Shown here one piece after another: positions 1 through 10,981 of a DNA stretch of 64,000 nt. A program made the position numbers and the translations under genes. This DNA comes from Xenorhabdus mauleonii (lineage in GTDB: Bacteria > Pseudomonadota > Gammaproteobacteria > Enterobacterales > Enterobacteriaceae). How positions within the stretch are numbered: the first letter of the stretch is position 1; every line of letters starts with the position of its first letter. Where the stretch lies: contig NZ_FORG01000002.1 of NCBI RefSeq assembly GCF_900113945.1, positions 62,001 to 126,000 of the forward strand, in the 5' to 3' direction. The notes beneath the pieces are model-generated. The model saw only the letters and a list, made by a program, of their open reading frames with translations. It made no database searches and was not told the origin of the DNA.

Positions 1-193
1 CGACAGAAAGAATATAAAACCAACTGGCATTAAGAAAAATGTCCTGCTGCAAAGCCTTAAACCATCGATCGGCAAGTTCGGGTTTCAAACCAGCGAATGT
101 CACCAGTGCAATGACTAAAAACGCCGAGAAGAAAAAAACTGGTGGGTTAATGGAAGTTTTAGTCTTTACCTGACCAGTATTATCTTGACTCAT
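1..193 (-). CDS. BCCT-family transporter, N-terminal fragment
   Basis: Only the first 64 codons lie in the window; the gene runs off the left edge. The start ATG (complement of 191-193) is preceded by a GAAGGA ribosome binding site. After about 15 polar residues comes INPPVFFFSAF, then a hydrophobic helix, a short loop (LKPELADRWF) and the start of a second helix. This is how betaine/choline/carnitine transporters of the BetT type begin (E. coli BetT has INPVVFYTSA at this point). The family imports quaternary ammonium osmoprotectants by sodium or proton coupling. The substrate cannot be assigned from this fragment. Confidence 0.7.
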   Translation of the reverse strand, partial: MSQDNTGQVKTKTSINPPVFFFSAFLVIALVTFAGLKPELADRWFKALQQDIFLNASWFYILSV

Positions 194-420
194 AATTATC
201 CTTCAAAATTAGTGTTCGACACTATCTCCTGTTTACTCCAATAAGCAATTTTTGCAGAGATGCCAATAAAATAAATATAACCTAAACAAATAGTTATACG
301 CCTAACAGCCCCATTGTGATTATAATTCACTCAGGCTGTATCAAGGCACCTTAACATAAAAATGACAGCAACTGTACTTAGAGAGGGGTATATTGAGTGG
401 CTGTGGAAGAAGCGAAGCCC

Positions 421-822
421 TTATCTCTTCTTCAACTTATAGGTCAATGACATTTCAATGCACATTTTCAATTCATCTACAGGTAAATCAACTTCTGGAT
501 CTAGTACTATTGCCCGATTTTTTGAATAAGTCAGTTCCGGAAAAAGCGTTCTGAACGTATCAACCAATGTGGTTTGGCAATGAAAAAAGAGAGCTACATG
601 CGAATTGTCGAAACGATCCAACCGGATTGTTGTTCCCGATCGAGTTTCAAGAGTAAGGTAGCTGGGTTGCCCCCATTTTAAAGTTTCAGTAATTAAGCCG
701 ACCCCTTCTGTTTTTGATGCCACATCGAATATCAGCTCTCTTATCGCCAATAATGACTTTTGATGTTGTTCAGGATAATGATTAAATATCGCGTGAACTT
801 CATTATTTTGAAATGCTTTCAT
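421..822 (-). CDS. DUF1801 (YdhG-like) domain protein
   Basis: A 133-residue soluble protein of unknown biochemical role. The alpha/beta pattern with ETLKWGQPSY near the middle and a C-terminal KNRAIVLDP strand fits the DUF1801/YdhG-like family, whose members are small and often stand alone. An in-frame TTG lies seven codons upstream (840) but has no ribosome binding site. The ATG at 822 has AGG about 10 bases before it and is preferred. The gene stands alone, head to head with the MFS gene. No signal peptide or membrane segment is visible. Confidence 0.6.
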   Translation of the reverse strand: MKAFQNNEVHAIFNHYPEQHQKSLLAIRELIFDVASKTEGVGLITETLKWGQPSYLTLETRSGTTIRLDRFDNSHVALFFHCQTTLVDTFRTLFPELTYSKNRAIVLDPEVDLPVDELKMCIEMSLTYKLKKR

Positions 823-1089
823 AAGATGCTTACCTGTCAATTGGTTGTTGTGGTTATCTCACACAATACTCATCTTGGATCAGTAACATAAATTTACCTC
901 ATACTCGATTTTTATAGTACTCACTAATTTATTTTACTTACTAAACAGAAATAGACGAATTATCAATCATGCCACAAGCAGATATTATTGCCACATATGT
1001 TCAAACAATATTTACAAGGCAAAGGAGTATAATTGCAGAGGCGGGTTGTCGAAATTATGCATGAAAAAGCCCGTTAAGGAGTGAATTGC

Positions 1090-2268
1090 ATGAAATCAAA
1101 ATCAATCATCATTAATTCATGCGTTATTCTGGTATTGGGGCTGTTTTCCATCGACCTCTATAATCCGGCGCTACCTGCCATAAAATCCACACTGGGTATC
1201 ACTGATAGTCAGGCACAAAGCCTTGTCGTTTATTATCTCTTTGGTTTTGCCGCATCCCAACTTTTTTATGGCCCGCTTTCCGATAAGTACGGACGTGTTC
1301 CCGTTATTTTGTTTTCCTTATTGTTTGCTGCCATTGGCAATTATCTGACTTCTATGGCGAATTCGTTTCACACTTTATCGTTATTCCGGCTTTTAACCGG
1401 TATAGGTGCTGGCGGATGCCCTGTTATCAGCAGAGCTATACTCAGTGATACCTTCCGTGATAAGGCCGAACTATCTAAATCTCTGGCGGTGTTCTCAATG
1501 GCTTCACAGATTTCACCAGCTTTTGCTCCGGTTATTGGTGGATATATCACACAATATCTACCGTGGAAGTTTAATTTTATCGCTCTTGCCATCATGATGC
1601 TGGCTGGCACACTCTTTGTGAAGTTGACCTTGCCGGAAACATCCCCGATGAAACCGACGGGCAGAGGAAGAATAACGGGGTTTCGTATTTTGTTATCTGA
1701 TACAAACTTTGTTGTATACAGTGTCGTATCAGCTGTTTTATTTGCCATGACAATTGGCTATTTTACAGCCAGCCCTTTCATTTTTCAGGCGCAATTTGGT
1801 TTATCCTCTGCACAGAATGGATACTTGTTTATGGTCTATTCTGCCGGAATTGTCGTAGGTTCATTGCTGACAAAAAAATGGTTGTCACACGCCTGCCCTG
1901 AAAAGATTCTTAAAACTTCCCTCCCCTTATTGCTTTCCTTTACTGCCATCGCACTTATTTCAGTTTATTTCATTCAGGCATTATCAATAATTCTTATCAT
2001 TATTTATAGTTTCACGGTGGGACTGGGATGCGGGCTTTCAGCTCCATTATTACTTGGGATCAGTTTGCATAGACATCCTGAACTCTCCGGAACAGGCAGT
2101 GCCTTACAAGGATCGCTAAAAATGGCCGGAGCAGCCATTGTGTTAGGTTTTTTCACCAGTGGGCGCACAACAACGGCGGTAGGTTTAATGTGGGGACTTT
2201 TTATCCTCGCCCTGATTTGTGTTGCCTTAATCGCTTTTATCCAATACAGGATGCCCAAAAAAGCCTAA
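1090..2268 (+). CDS. Bcr/CflA-type MFS multidrug exporter
   Basis: A 392-residue major facilitator of the 12-helix drug:H+ antiporter group, expected in the inner membrane. The N-terminus has the Bcr/CflA signature DLYNPALPAI (about residues 22-31) after the first hydrophobic stretch. MFS motif A, GPLSDKYGRVPV (61-72), follows helix 2, and RLLTGIGAGGCPVISRAILSD is typical of helix 4. The reading frame opens at a GTG (1081), but that codon overlaps the Shine-Dalgarno TAAGGAG at 1075-1081, which is well spaced for the ATG at 1090, so the ATG is the start. It is monocistronic. The family exports drugs such as bicyclomycin or sulfonamides, or small peptides; the substrate here is unknown. Confidence 0.85.
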   Translation: MKSKSIIINSCVILVLGLFSIDLYNPALPAIKSTLGITDSQAQSLVVYYLFGFAASQLFYGPLSDKYGRVPVILFSLLFAAIGNYLTSMANSFHTLSLFRLLTGIGAGGCPVISRAILSDTFRDKAELSKSLAVFSMASQISPAFAPVIGGYITQYLPWKFNFIALAIMMLAGTLFVKLTLPETSPMKPTGRGRITGFRILLSDTNFVVYSVVSAVLFAMTIGYFTASPFIFQAQFGLSSAQNGYLFMVYSAGIVVGSLLTKKWLSHACPEKILKTSLPLLLSFTAIALISVYFIQALSIILIIIYSFTVGLGCGLSAPLLLGISLHRHPELSGTGSALQGSLKMAGAAIVLGFFTSGRTTTAVGLMWGLFILALICVALIAFIQYRMPKKA

Positions 2269-2475
2269 CAGAAAAGCGCTCTCGGGGATCTCGGCACAGG
2301 CTTGCGAAATTTTTAATGGCTATGTGATAGTTCAGTTTAATATGAATAATTCTTAAATTGTAATAATGTTATACGTAGCATAGAATCAAATAAAATTTAT
2401 GATAAAAAAATAATATTGCCCCCCTTATCTAAAGTAATTTATAAATTTATGTAATCATCACCAAGGAAATAGCTA

Positions 2476-3090
2476 ATGTTGAAATATGAAAAAATGCCTA
2501 TAACAACAATATTCATCGTATTGGCGACCATTATTTACTCCACATTTGTTTCATATTCATTAACAGGTAGTTTTATCGGGAAAATAAATATTTTAGACTT
2601 GGAAAAATATGGAGGGTTAACACCTGATAAATTATATTAATTTGAATATTGGCGGCTTCTTGCTTCTCAATTTATACACGTTAAACAACTGCATATGGTT
2701 TACAATGTATTATCATTTTCCATATTGGGAATCTTATTAGAGAAACATCTCGGATCTAAATTTCTATTAGCCTTATGGTTTACTTCTGGCGCGTTGGGAA
2801 CCCTTTATAGCACTAACCTTGTCAGTCCGCCTTGGAATCTTGGCACAGGTGCATCACAAGCTGTTTTGGGCGTATCTTCCTTTGCATTGTTACTGGTTTT
2901 TGTCAAAGAGCACACATCTGGCATCTTAAAATTTGCGGTTATTTTTTCCATACTGCCAGCAATGGCATTAGACTTAATTTATGCCCACTATCCTAAGCCT
3001 GGTCATGTGCTTGCTATATGTATTGGGCTTACAATGAGTTTGTTTTTCTATCGAAAGAATAAATCTTATTTTGATAACATTATCATTTAA
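2476..3090 (+). pseudogene. Rhomboid-like intramembrane protease, interrupted by one in-frame stop
   Basis: One reading frame from the ATG at 2476 (AAGGA upstream at 2463-2467) to the TAA at 3088-3090 encodes a roughly 204-residue polytopic protein, but codon 55 is TAA (2638-2640). The frame is unchanged across the stop. Just after it comes FEYWRLLASQFIH, a rhomboid-type WR...FIH segment. Later, GTGASQAVLG carries the GxS-type serine motif and PGHVLAI a histidine in the expected helix. Rhomboids are serine proteases that cut within the membrane. Translation from the ATG at 2695 would lack the first helix. Read-through is possible but a recent null allele is more likely. Confidence 0.65.
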
Positions 3091-3184
3091 GAATGATATT
3101 TTTATTTGTCATCAAAATAAACAGCATAAAATTTAAACAATGGCATTATTACCGTTAAAACAATTAGCAAAAGAAGATAATACC

Positions 3185-3623
3185 ATGGCAATTAAAGCAA
3201 GTAAGTTTACTGAAAATGAATATTCAGAGTATTATACGTGATTTAGTGATGAAAGTATTTCAAGGTGTTAGGTGATATAGATAATGAATGGTTAGATTAT
3301 ACTTTAAATTCCCCTGAAGTATCACAATTGGTCTTTTATGATGAAAATGCGCTTATTGGTGTAGTTGGAATTTTTTTGCCAAATACTGAATATAATTACT
3401 ATACCGTAATGGAATTTGCAGTTAACCCCATTTTTCATAAACGTGGTTATGGAACTAAAATTCTTAATTATTTGATGAATTTTAAAGAATATGAAAAATC
3501 CAATATTTGGAAAGCCATTGTGGCTGTTGAAAATAAAAAAGCCCGATCTTTTTTAAAAAAAACGGATGGCAATTTGACGGTGTTGAGGATAATAAGTATG
3601 TCAAAGTTTTCTTTGAAAAATAA
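3185..3623 (+). pseudogene. GNAT-family N-acetyltransferase, decayed
   Basis: Three lesions disrupt a GNAT-like gene of about 145 codons. From the ATG at 3185 the frame meets TGA at 3239-3241. Homology resumes in a different frame near 3265. The acetyl-CoA loop VNPIFHKRGYGTKILNYL is intact. Near the end an eight-base A run (about 3555-3562) appears one A short: adding one restores KNGWQFDGVEDNKYVKVFF and a stop at 3621-3623, a standard GNAT ending. An in-frame ATG at 3140 could be an earlier start. The product would have acetylated an unknown amine. A live truncated protein from the GTG at 3265 seems unlikely. Confidence 0.65.
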
Positions 3624-3699
3624 TTTTTTTACATCAGGACTTTCTTGTTTATTCTTTTAACCCCCCATTAAATGGAGAATGGCCATGCTTTTTCTAATA

Positions 3700-3733
3700 A
3701 AAAACCCCAGCCATTGCCGACCGGGGTTTTAAC
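3700..3733 (-). terminator. Rho-independent terminator of the nuo operon
   Basis: On the minus strand AAAACCCC and GGGGTTTT flank a short loop, followed by a T-rich tail (GGGGTTTTTTATTAG). It lies about 25 bases after the nuoN stop codon. The A-rich side on the plus strand may let it act in both directions, closing the decayed GNAT gene as well. Confidence 0.8.
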
Positions 3734-3755
3734 ATAGTTTAGTTAATTTATTGCC

Positions 3756-5213
3756 TTACAAAACACTCTTCGTCTGCTGAACAATCTCAATCAAAGGTTG
3801 TGGCCAAACGCCTAGAATCAAGACCAACAAGCCAGTGAGCAACACGACAATCCCGCCGGCGGTAAATGCCCAGTTATGTGGCGTATCGCGGTTCAGCGCT
3901 TTTGGTGCTGGTAAGTACAGGCTCACCATAACACGCAGGTAGTAATAAAGACCAATGGCACTGCCCAGCACGACCGCGCCAGTCAGCCACCACAAGTGAG
4001 CTTCAACACCCGTAGCGATAACGTAGAATTTACCGATAAAGCCGAAGGTTAATGGTATACCCGCCAGAGACAGCATCATGATAGTCATGACGGCTGACAG
4101 AATCGGTTTATGCCAGAACAAACCACGGTATGAGAACAGGGAGTCCGCATCCGGCCCTCTGTATGGGCTGGACATCAGGCTGACGACACCAAATGCACCG
4201 ATGCTGGCAAGCAGGTAGCCAACCAAATAGATGCCCGCAGTCTCTTCCGCCAGTGCGTGATCTTTGATGGCAACCAAAACCACCAGCAAATATCCGAAAT
4301 GGGAAATGGATGAATAACCCAGCAGGCGCTTGATATTAGTTTGGGTCAATGCCAGCAAGTTACCAAACAGGATGGAGGCAATGGCTATCACAGTCAGCAC
4401 AATACGCAACGTTTCGCTATCAGTGACAGGCGCGGCAACAAATAAACGCATAACCACTGCGAAAATCCCGACTTTACTTGCCGTCGCAAGAAACGTTGAT
4501 ACTGGTGCCGGTGCGCCTTGATAAACATCCGGAGTCCACAATTGGAAAGGCACAAGGGAAAGTTTGAAGCCCAACCCCACCAACATCATGCCTAATCCCG
4601 CCAAGACCAACGGTTCATACAGTTTGCTGTCACTCAGGCTTTTACCCAATGCAACAAAGGACAAACTGCCGGATTCTGCATACAGCAGCGCAATACCAAA
4701 TAACAGGAATGAAGACGCCGCAGCGGATAACAACATGTATTTGATGCTGGCTTCCAGTGAACGTCTCTGGCGATAGGCGTAACCCACCAAACCAAATAAC
4801 GGCAGTGTCAGCAATTCAATCCCAACAAACAGTGATGCCATATGATTGGCAGAAGAGAGCAAGATCCCCCCAACTGCCGCGATCAGCACCAGAAGATAAA
4901 ACTCTTCTTTGTTGTCGGGATAATTCTCCAACCATGAATAGGCAAATGTCGTCGTCGCAAGGCTCGCAATCAGCACAAGGGCGGTATAGAACATGGCAAA
5001 GCGATCGACATGGAGCAATGGAGTAACATCCATTGGCTCTTGTTGCCCGACAAAATAGAGGGAAAGAAGAGCCAGATTAAGCCCGATGACCGTCAGGGTG
5101 ACATTGGTGAAATGATCGCGTCGCCACGCAATGGACAGCATCACAACCACCACCGTCAATCCGACGATCAATAGTGGCAACAGTGCGATCAATTGTTCAG
5201 AAGTTATTGTCAT
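3756..5213 (-). CDS. nuoN: NADH-quinone oxidoreductase subunit N
   Basis: At 485 residues it has the same length as E. coli NuoN. It is one of the three antiporter-like membrane subunits of complex I, which couple NADH:quinone electron transfer to proton pumping. About 14 hydrophobic helices are visible. [19 protein letters not shown] carries the family's membrane glutamate, and [20 protein letters not shown] holds the lysine and broken helix shared by NuoL, NuoM and NuoN. It is the last gene of the operon, six bases after nuoM, with the operon terminator about 25 bases downstream. Confidence 0.97.
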   Translation of the reverse strand: MTITSEQLIALLPLLIVGLTVVVVMLSIAWRRDHFTNVTLTVIGLNLALLSLYFVGQQEPMDVTPLLHVDRFAMFYTALVLIASLATTTFAYSWLENYPDNKEEFYLLVLIAAVGGILLSSANHMASLFVGIELLTLPLFGLVGYAYRQRRSLEASIKYMLLSAAASSFLLFGIALLYAESGSLSFVALGKSLSDSKLYEPLVLAGLGMMLVGLGFKLSLVPFQLWTPDVYQGAPAPVSTFLATASKVGIFAVVMRLFVAAPVTDSETLRIVLTVIAIASILFGNLLALTQTNIKRLLGYSSISHFGYLLVVLVAIKDHALAEETAGIYLVGYLLASIGAFGVVSLMSSPYRGPDADSLFSYRGLFWHKPILSAVMTIMMLSLAGIPLTFGFIGKFYVIATGVEAHLWWLTGAVVLGSAIGLYYYLRVMVSLYLPAPKALNRDTPHNWAFTAGGIVVLLTGLLVLILGVWPQPLIEIVQQTKSVL

Positions 5214-5219
5214 GGCGAA

Positions 5220-6740
5220 TTACAGCCCTGTAGTTAAAAGTGAAGCTGAGTACCAATTCTGGATGTTACTCATCGCGGCGGCTGAGGTATCAAGGATTGG
5301 TTGTGGGTAAACCCCCAAAAGCACCAACAAGACGACCAGCAGCAGCAGAATTGAGATTTCACGGGCATCCATCTGTGGCAATGGTTTATCCGTTTTTGGT
5401 GCTCCGTAGTAAGCCTTCTGCATCAGGTACAGTGCATAGACCGACGCAAAAACCAGGCCAAATACGGATACAGTAGTAATCAGGGTGAATTTACTGAAAC
5501 TACCGAACAAAATCATGAATTCCCCGACAAAGTTACCGGTGCCCGGCATCCCCAATGTCGCTACCGCGAAAAACAGGGAAATCGCGGGCAGCAGTTGAAT
5601 TCTTCCCCACAAACCACCCATTTGGCGCATATCACGAGTATGCAGGCGTTCATATAATTGACCACACAGGATGAACAGACCCGCAGCAGACAGGCCATGT
5701 GCAATCATTTGGATCACCGCCCCCTGGTAAGCCAGCTGGCTGCCCGTATAAATGGCGATAAGAACAAAGCCCATGTGGGAAACACTGGTGTAAGCAATCA
5801 GACGCTTGATGTCAGTCTGGCTGAACGCCATCCACGCACCATAGAAAATGCCAATCACGCCCAACCACATGGCAATCGGAGCGAAATTCGCAGAGGCTTC
5901 CGGAAAGAGCGGCAAGCTGAAACGGAGCAAGCCGTACGCCGCTGTTTTCAACAAGATCCCCGCGAGGTCAACTGAACCCGCCGTTGGTGCCTGACTATGG
6001 GCATCCGGCAACCAGCCATGCAGAGGAACAACCGGCATTTTCACCGCAAATGCAATGAAGAAGCCCAGCATCAGCAGGTACTGAACGGTATAGGACATTG
6101 GTGTATTCAACAATTCTTCATAGTTGAATGACCATACGCCCGTTGCATCGTGGTGAACAAATGCCAGTGCCAAAATTGCAATCAACATGACCAAGCCACT
6201 GGCTTGGGTATAGATGAAGAATTTCGTTGCTGCCGTGATACGGGTTTTACCTTCTGAGCCTCTGTGACCCCACAGGGCTATCAGGAAGTACATCGGAACC
6301 AGCATCACTTCCCAGAAGAAGAAGAACAAGAACAGGTCGATGGCAAGGAAGACCCCCATCACACCGCCGAGTATCCACAGCAAGTTCAGGTGGAAAAACC
6401 CTTGGTACGGCTGGTTTTCATTCCACGAACAGAGGATAGCCATCAAACCCAGCAATGCCGTCAGCACGACCATCAGCAAGGAAAGACCATCCAGTGCCAG
6501 ATGAATGCTGATACCAAAACGAGGTATCCACGGCAAAATGAATTCCGATTGCCACTGTGGAATGCCCTGCGGGTTGGTCAGTGTATAACCGCCCTGCATC
6601 CACAGGTACAGAGAGAGTAACAGCGTCAGCCCCATCGCGAGAAGCGCTATCCAACGCGGCATACGAGTGCCTAAGCGCTCAGCCTGCCAGCACAGCAGGC
6701 CTCCGATGAAGGGCAGAAGAATTAGCCAAGGTAATAGCAT
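5220..6740 (-). CDS. nuoM: NADH-quinone oxidoreductase subunit M
   Basis: A 506-residue antiporter-like inner-membrane subunit of complex I (E. coli 509). The proton-channel residues are present: Glu144 in FFFWEVMLVPMYF and Lys234 in FAVKMPVVPLHGWLPDAH. The second conserved lysine region is in the broken helix SQTDIKRLIAYTSVSHMGF. The gene is six bases from nuoN and 19 from nuoL. Nothing is unusual in length or motifs. Confidence 0.97.
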   Translation of the reverse strand: MLLPWLILLPFIGGLLCWQAERLGTRMPRWIALLAMGLTLLLSLYLWMQGGYTLTNPQGIPQWQSEFILPWIPRFGISIHLALDGLSLLMVVLTALLGLMAILCSWNENQPYQGFFHLNLLWILGGVMGVFLAIDLFLFFFFWEVMLVPMYFLIALWGHRGSEGKTRITAATKFFIYTQASGLVMLIAILALAFVHHDATGVWSFNYEELLNTPMSYTVQYLLMLGFFIAFAVKMPVVPLHGWLPDAHSQAPTAGSVDLAGILLKTAAYGLLRFSLPLFPEASANFAPIAMWLGVIGIFYGAWMAFSQTDIKRLIAYTSVSHMGFVLIAIYTGSQLAYQGAVIQMIAHGLSAAGLFILCGQLYERLHTRDMRQMGGLWGRIQLLPAISLFFAVATLGMPGTGNFVGEFMILFGSFSKFTLITTVSVFGLVFASVYALYLMQKAYYGAPKTDKPLPQMDAREISILLLLVVLLVLLGVYPQPILDTSAAAMSNIQNWYSASLLTTGL

Positions 6741-6759
6741 GGCGCAATGTGTCCCTTAA

Positions 6760-8607
6760 TTAAACCAAAAGCAGCAGAGCTAAAACCAGCACTGCACCCA
6801 ACCCCATAGAGGTAGCGTACCAACGGACTTGTCCGTTCTCACTCCAACGCAGCCCTTTATTGCCCCAACGTGACAATATGGCAGGAATGTTCATCAGTGA
6901 GTTCAAAGGATCACTTTGCAACAAGCGGGTAATGCCTTTGAATGGTTTCACGAATACCCAGTCATACAGCGCATCAAATCCCCATGCATGGAACCACCAT
7001 GTCGAGAAGAAGCGACCTGGTGCACTGTTCGCAGTAGCATTGACCACGTTGCGTTTACCAAGATACAGCGCTGCTGCCAGTAAAATACCGACAACGGCAA
7101 CCACACCAGAAATGATTTCCAGCGCCATTTTGCCATCATGCCCCGAATGGCTTTCCGGCAGAACACCTGACAGCGGAAGCTTAATCAACGTAGCGCCAAT
7201 GAAGGTAGACAGCACCAGCAATACTGACAATGGCAAGGTATGGGTAATGCCCTTGACGGGATGAGCATGGGTATTTTCTTCGCCATGGAACACAATGAAA
7301 ATCATGCGGAAGGTGTACAGGGACGTCATAAATGCCCCGACCAATCCTGCCAGCATCAGGTTCATATGACCATTTGCCAGTGCGCCCCACAAGATTTCAT
7401 CTTTACTGTAGAAACCGGCGGTCAATAACGGCAGAGCTGAAAGTGCTGAACCACCCACAATGAAACAGAGATAAACAAACGGAATACGCTTGCTCAACCC
7501 GCCCATCTTGAAAATGTTTTGTTCATGGTGGCAAGCCAGGATCACTGAGCCGGAAGCCAGGAATAACAGCGCCTTAAAGAAGGCATGGGTCATCAGGTGG
7601 AAAATGGCCGCATCCCACGCCTGCACACCCAGTGCCAAAAACATGTAACCAATTTGGCTCATGGTTGAATAGGCTAGCACGCGTTTGATGTCGGTTTGCA
7701 CCAGCGCGGCAAATCCCGCCAGCAATAAGGTTACAGCACCGATAATTCCCACTAGGTGCAGAATGTCTGGCGCCATCAGGAACAATGCATGACTGCGGGC
7801 AATCAGGTAGACACCCGCCGTTACCATGGTTGCGGCGTGGATCAGAGCAGAAACCGGTGTCGGGCCTGCCATCGCATCCGCCAGCCATGTTTGCAATGGC
7901 AACTGCGCTGATTTACCCACGGCACCACCCAGAATCATCAGGGTTGCCCAAGTTATCGCGGTTGAACCTGCTTCCATGTGCTGTGGCGCCAATACCGCCA
8001 ATTCGCGGAAACTCAGCGTGCCTAGCTGGTCGTAGAGGATAAACATACCAATGGCAAGGAACACGTCCCCCACACGGGTAACGATAAACGCTTTCATTGC
8101 CGCCGCGCCATTGGCCGGGTTTTGGTAGTAGAAACCGATCAACAGGTAACTGCACAGGCCAACGCCTTCCCAACCGAGGTACATCAGCAGCATGTTATCT
8201 GCCAGTACCAATACCACCATGCTGGCGATAAACAGGTTGGTGTAGGCGAAGAAACGGGAGTACCCCTCTTCGCCCCGCATGTACCATGAGGCGTAAACGT
8301 GGATCAAGAAACCGATGCCGGTCACAACACCCAGCATGGTCATTGACAGACCGTCCAGTACCAGATTGACAGGAATATTTAAATTGCCTGCATCCATCCA
8401 GTTCCACAGCGTCTGGCTGTAAACCAGCCCCCCTGCCCCGTTTTGGGAAACAAAATCAATGCCGATCCAAAGTGTAGTTAATGCTGCCAGGCCAACCGAA
8501 CCACTTCCAATGGTGGCTGACAAATTTTCAGACCAGCGGCCACGGGAAAATGCCAATAGCAGAAATCCCAACAGTGGCAGCAGAATTGTTAAGTAGAGTA
8601 AGTTCAT
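6760..8607 (-). CDS. nuoL: NADH-quinone oxidoreductase subunit L
   Basis: A 615-residue distal antiporter-like subunit of complex I (E. coli 613). Glu147 lies in [19 protein letters not shown]. The conserved lysine follows in [16 protein letters not shown], and the broken-helix motif is [19 protein letters not shown]. The long C-terminal part, including [20 protein letters not shown], corresponds to the lateral amphipathic helix that runs along the membrane arm, plus its anchor. The start overlaps the nuoK stop by four bases (ATGA type), indicating translational coupling. Confidence 0.97.
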   Translation of the reverse strand: MNLLYLTILLPLLGFLLLAFSRGRWSENLSATIGSGSVGLAALTTLWIGIDFVSQNGAGGLVYSQTLWNWMDAGNLNIPVNLVLDGLSMTMLGVVTGIGFLIHVYASWYMRGEEGYSRFFAYTNLFIASMVVLVLADNMLLMYLGWEGVGLCSYLLIGFYYQNPANGAAAMKAFIVTRVGDVFLAIGMFILYDQLGTLSFRELAVLAPQHMEAGSTAITWATLMILGGAVGKSAQLPLQTWLADAMAGPTPVSALIHAATMVTAGVYLIARSHALFLMAPDILHLVGIIGAVTLLLAGFAALVQTDIKRVLAYSTMSQIGYMFLALGVQAWDAAIFHLMTHAFFKALLFLASGSVILACHHEQNIFKMGGLSKRIPFVYLCFIVGGSALSALPLLTAGFYSKDEILWGALANGHMNLMLAGLVGAFMTSLYTFRMIFIVFHGEENTHAHPVKGITHTLPLSVLLVLSTFIGATLIKLPLSGVLPESHSGHDGKMALEIISGVVAVVGILLAAALYLGKRNVVNATANSAPGRFFSTWWFHAWGFDALYDWVFVKPFKGITRLLQSDPLNSLMNIPAILSRWGNKGLRWSENGQVRWYATSMGLGAVLVLALLLLV

Positions 8608-8906
8608 CCGCGCATCTCACTGACTGTATCAATATTCAGATTTTGGCGGCGACGGTGCAACTGTAGTAACAGTGCCAAACCGATGCTCGCCTCGGCTGCT
8701 GCCAGCGTAATGGCCAAAATATACATTACCTGACCATCAGGTTGGACCCAGTAACTGCCGGCAACCACAAATGCCAGCGCTGCAGCATTGATCATGATTT
8801 CCAGCCCGATCAGCATGAAAAGGAAATTGCGGCGGATAATCAGGCAAGTAAAGCCCAATGTAAACAGGATAGCCGCCAGAATAAGGCCGTGGCTTAACGC
8901 GATCAT
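8604..8906 (-). CDS. nuoK: NADH-quinone oxidoreductase subunit K
   Basis: Exactly 100 residues, as in E. coli. It has three membrane helices with the two buried glutamates needed for proton translocation: Glu36 in [15 protein letters not shown] and Glu72 in [14 protein letters not shown]. It overlaps nuoJ and nuoL by four bases each, so J-K-L are translationally coupled. Confidence 0.97.
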   Translation of the reverse strand: MIALSHGLILAAILFTLGFTCLIIRRNFLFMLIGLEIMINAAALAFVVAGSYWVQPDGQVMYILAITLAAAEASIGLALLLQLHRRRQNLNIDTVSEMRG

Positions 8907-9433
8907 TGTTGATCCTCCGCTCGATTGCTGATGACTTCGCCCTGTCGGTTTTCACGACCAATATGGTAAGCCACCACCATTCCCGCCAATAACAGCAAGG
9001 ATGCCAGTTCGACGACCAGTACATAAGGGCCAAACAAGCTGATACCGACTTCTTTGGCGCTGACCACTTCCCCTTTGATGCCAACCGATGACAGTGTATT
9101 GATGGCGTAAACCAATACAATCAGCAGCACAATGGACAGAATAGACGGACCAATCCAAGCTCTGGGTTGCAGCCATGCACGTTCTTGCTCAACGACCGAT
9201 TTCCCCAGATTCAGCATCATCACAACGAAGACGAACAACACCATGATCGCCCCGGCATAAACAATGATTTCCAACGCACCGGCAAAATAGGCGCCAAGGG
9301 AGAAAAACACGATGGATAATGCCAGCAAGGACGTAATCAGGTACAACAGTGCATGCACCGGATTCGTGTGGGTTATCACCCTAAGTGTTGCGAGGATGGC
9401 AACCAGCCCTGCGACATAAAATGTAAGCTCCAT
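8903..9433 (-). CDS. nuoJ: NADH-quinone oxidoreductase subunit J
   Basis: A 176-residue five-helix membrane subunit of complex I (E. coli 184). The hallmark third helix, [20 protein letters not shown], is intact; this helix switches between alpha and pi-bulge forms in the quinone-coupling mechanism. The C-terminal tail ([18 protein letters not shown]) is hydrophilic. It overlaps nuoK by four bases and lies 12 bases after nuoI. Confidence 0.97.
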   Translation of the reverse strand: MELTFYVAGLVAILATLRVITHTNPVHALLYLITSLLALSIVFFSLGAYFAGALEIIVYAGAIMVLFVFVVMMLNLGKSVVEQERAWLQPRAWIGPSILSIVLLIVLVYAINTLSSVGIKGEVVSAKEVGISLFGPYVLVVELASLLLLAGMVVAYHIGRENRQGEVISNRAEDQQ

Positions 9434-9445
9434 GAATATCGCTCC

Positions 9446-9988
9446 TTACGGCAACAGGCTTTTAACGTCGATAGGCTTGGCTTCATTCTCGGCTTCGCCC
9501 TTATCTTTGCCGTCAATTGCCATGCCCGTCTTACGGTAAAAGTTATAGTCAGGATATTTCCCTGGCCCGGAAATCAGCAGATCTTCTTTCTCGTACACGA
9601 GATCTTGACGCTTGAATTCACCTAGTTCGAAGTCTGGCGTCAATTGAATAGCCGTCGTTGGACATGCCTCTTCACACAAGCCGCAGAAAATGCAACGCGA
9701 GAAGTTGACGCGGAAAAATTCCGGATACCAGCGACCATCTTTATGCTCGGCTTTTTGCAGTGAGATACATCCCACTGGGCACACTGCTGCACACAGGTTA
9801 CAGGCAACACAACGCTCTTCACCGTCAGGATCACGCGTCAGAACGATGCGCCCACGGTAACGGGGCGGCAGATAGACTGGTTCTTCCGGATACATCTGTG
9901 TTTCGCGTTTATGGAAGGCATGAAGCCCTATCATCCAAATACTGCGTACCTGGGTGGCGAAACCGACCACTAACTCTTTCAATGTCAT
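9446..9988 (-). CDS. nuoI: NADH-quinone oxidoreductase subunit I (2x[4Fe-4S])
   Basis: A 180-residue peripheral-arm subunit, the same length as in E. coli. Two ferredoxin-type motifs bind clusters N6a and N6b: Cys60/63/66/70 ([12 protein letters not shown]) and Cys99/102/105/109 ([12 protein letters not shown]). The N-terminal amphipathic region ([21 protein letters not shown]) anchors it to the membrane next to NuoH. It passes electrons from NuoG to the NuoB N2 cluster. Confidence 0.97.
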   Translation of the reverse strand: MTLKELVVGFATQVRSIWMIGLHAFHKRETQMYPEEPVYLPPRYRGRIVLTRDPDGEERCVACNLCAAVCPVGCISLQKAEHKDGRWYPEFFRVNFSRCIFCGLCEEACPTTAIQLTPDFELGEFKRQDLVYEKEDLLISGPGKYPDYNFYRKTGMAIDGKDKGEAENEAKPIDVKSLLP

Positions 9989-10003
9989 GGTTCAATCACC
10001 CCT

Positions 10004-10981
10004 TTATTGAGCGTTGTATAAAATCACTGCGGCAGTTGCCAGCATATTGAGTAACGTTAACGGCAGACAGACTTTCCAGCCAAAGGCCATCACTTGGTCA
10101 TAACGCGGGCGCGGTAATGAAGCACGGATCAAGATAAACATCATCATGAAAAATGCCGTTTTCAGCGCAAACCAGATGAATGGCGGCAAGAGAGGCCCAT
10201 TCCAGCCACCGAAAAATAATGTGACGATTAAAGCGGAGACTGTCACGATAGCGATGTATTCACCGACGAAGAACAAACCGAATTTCATGCCGGAATATTC
10301 GACGTGATAACCATCGGCCAATTCCTGCTCTGCTTCCGGTTGGTCAAAAGGATGGCGGTGACATACTGCTACGCCAGCAATCGCAAAGGTCAGAAAGCCA
10401 AAGAACTGGGGAATGATATTCCAGACATGTTGCTGCGAATTAACGATATCAACCATGTTGAAGGAACCGGCTTGTGCCACAACGCCCATCATGGACAGAC
10501 CCAGGAAGACTTCATAGCTCAGAGTCTGTGCTGATGCACGCATTGCCCCCAGCAGGGAATATTTGTTGTTACTTGCCCAGCCGGCGAACAACACGGCATA
10601 CACCGCCAGACCCGCCATCATCATGAAGAACAGGATACCGATGTTCAGGTCTGCCACCATCCATGTCGGACTTACCGGCACGATGGCAAAGGCCAAAAGC
10701 AATGAACAGAACGCAATAACCGGAGCCAAAGTAAAAATGGCCCGATCAGAGAAGCGCGGCGCCCAGTCTTCTTTGAAGAACATTTTGATCATGTCTGCGA
10801 CGAGCTGCAATGAACCGCCCCAGCCCACTCGGTTTGGCCCGTAACGGTTCTGGAACAACCCAAGGATGCGACGTTCAAAGAAACTCATGAATGCCCCGCA
10901 GATGACCACAACCAGCAGAATGGCTACCGCTTTCAGTACGGCAATCAGGATTTCAATCACGTCGGGAGTAAGCCAATTCAT
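10004..10981 (-). CDS. nuoH: NADH-quinone oxidoreductase subunit H
   Basis: A 325-residue membrane subunit, as in E. coli, forming the floor of the quinone chamber. Typical signatures include [19 protein letters not shown] near the N-terminus, the acidic loop [19 protein letters not shown] that contributes to the E-channel, and [13 protein letters not shown] near the C-terminus. The start codon overlaps the nuoG stop by one base. Confidence 0.97.
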   Translation of the reverse strand: MNWLTPDVIEILIAVLKAVAILLVVVICGAFMSFFERRILGLFQNRYGPNRVGWGGSLQLVADMIKMFFKEDWAPRFSDRAIFTLAPVIAFCSLLLAFAIVPVSPTWMVADLNIGILFFMMMAGLAVYAVLFAGWASNNKYSLLGAMRASAQTLSYEVFLGLSMMGVVAQAGSFNMVDIVNSQQHVWNIIPQFFGFLTFAIAGVAVCHRHPFDQPEAEQELADGYHVEYSGMKFGLFFVGEYIAIVTVSALIVTLFFGGWNGPLLPPFIWFALKTAFFMMMFILIRASLPRPRYDQVMAFGWKVCLPLTLLNMLATAAVILYNAQ

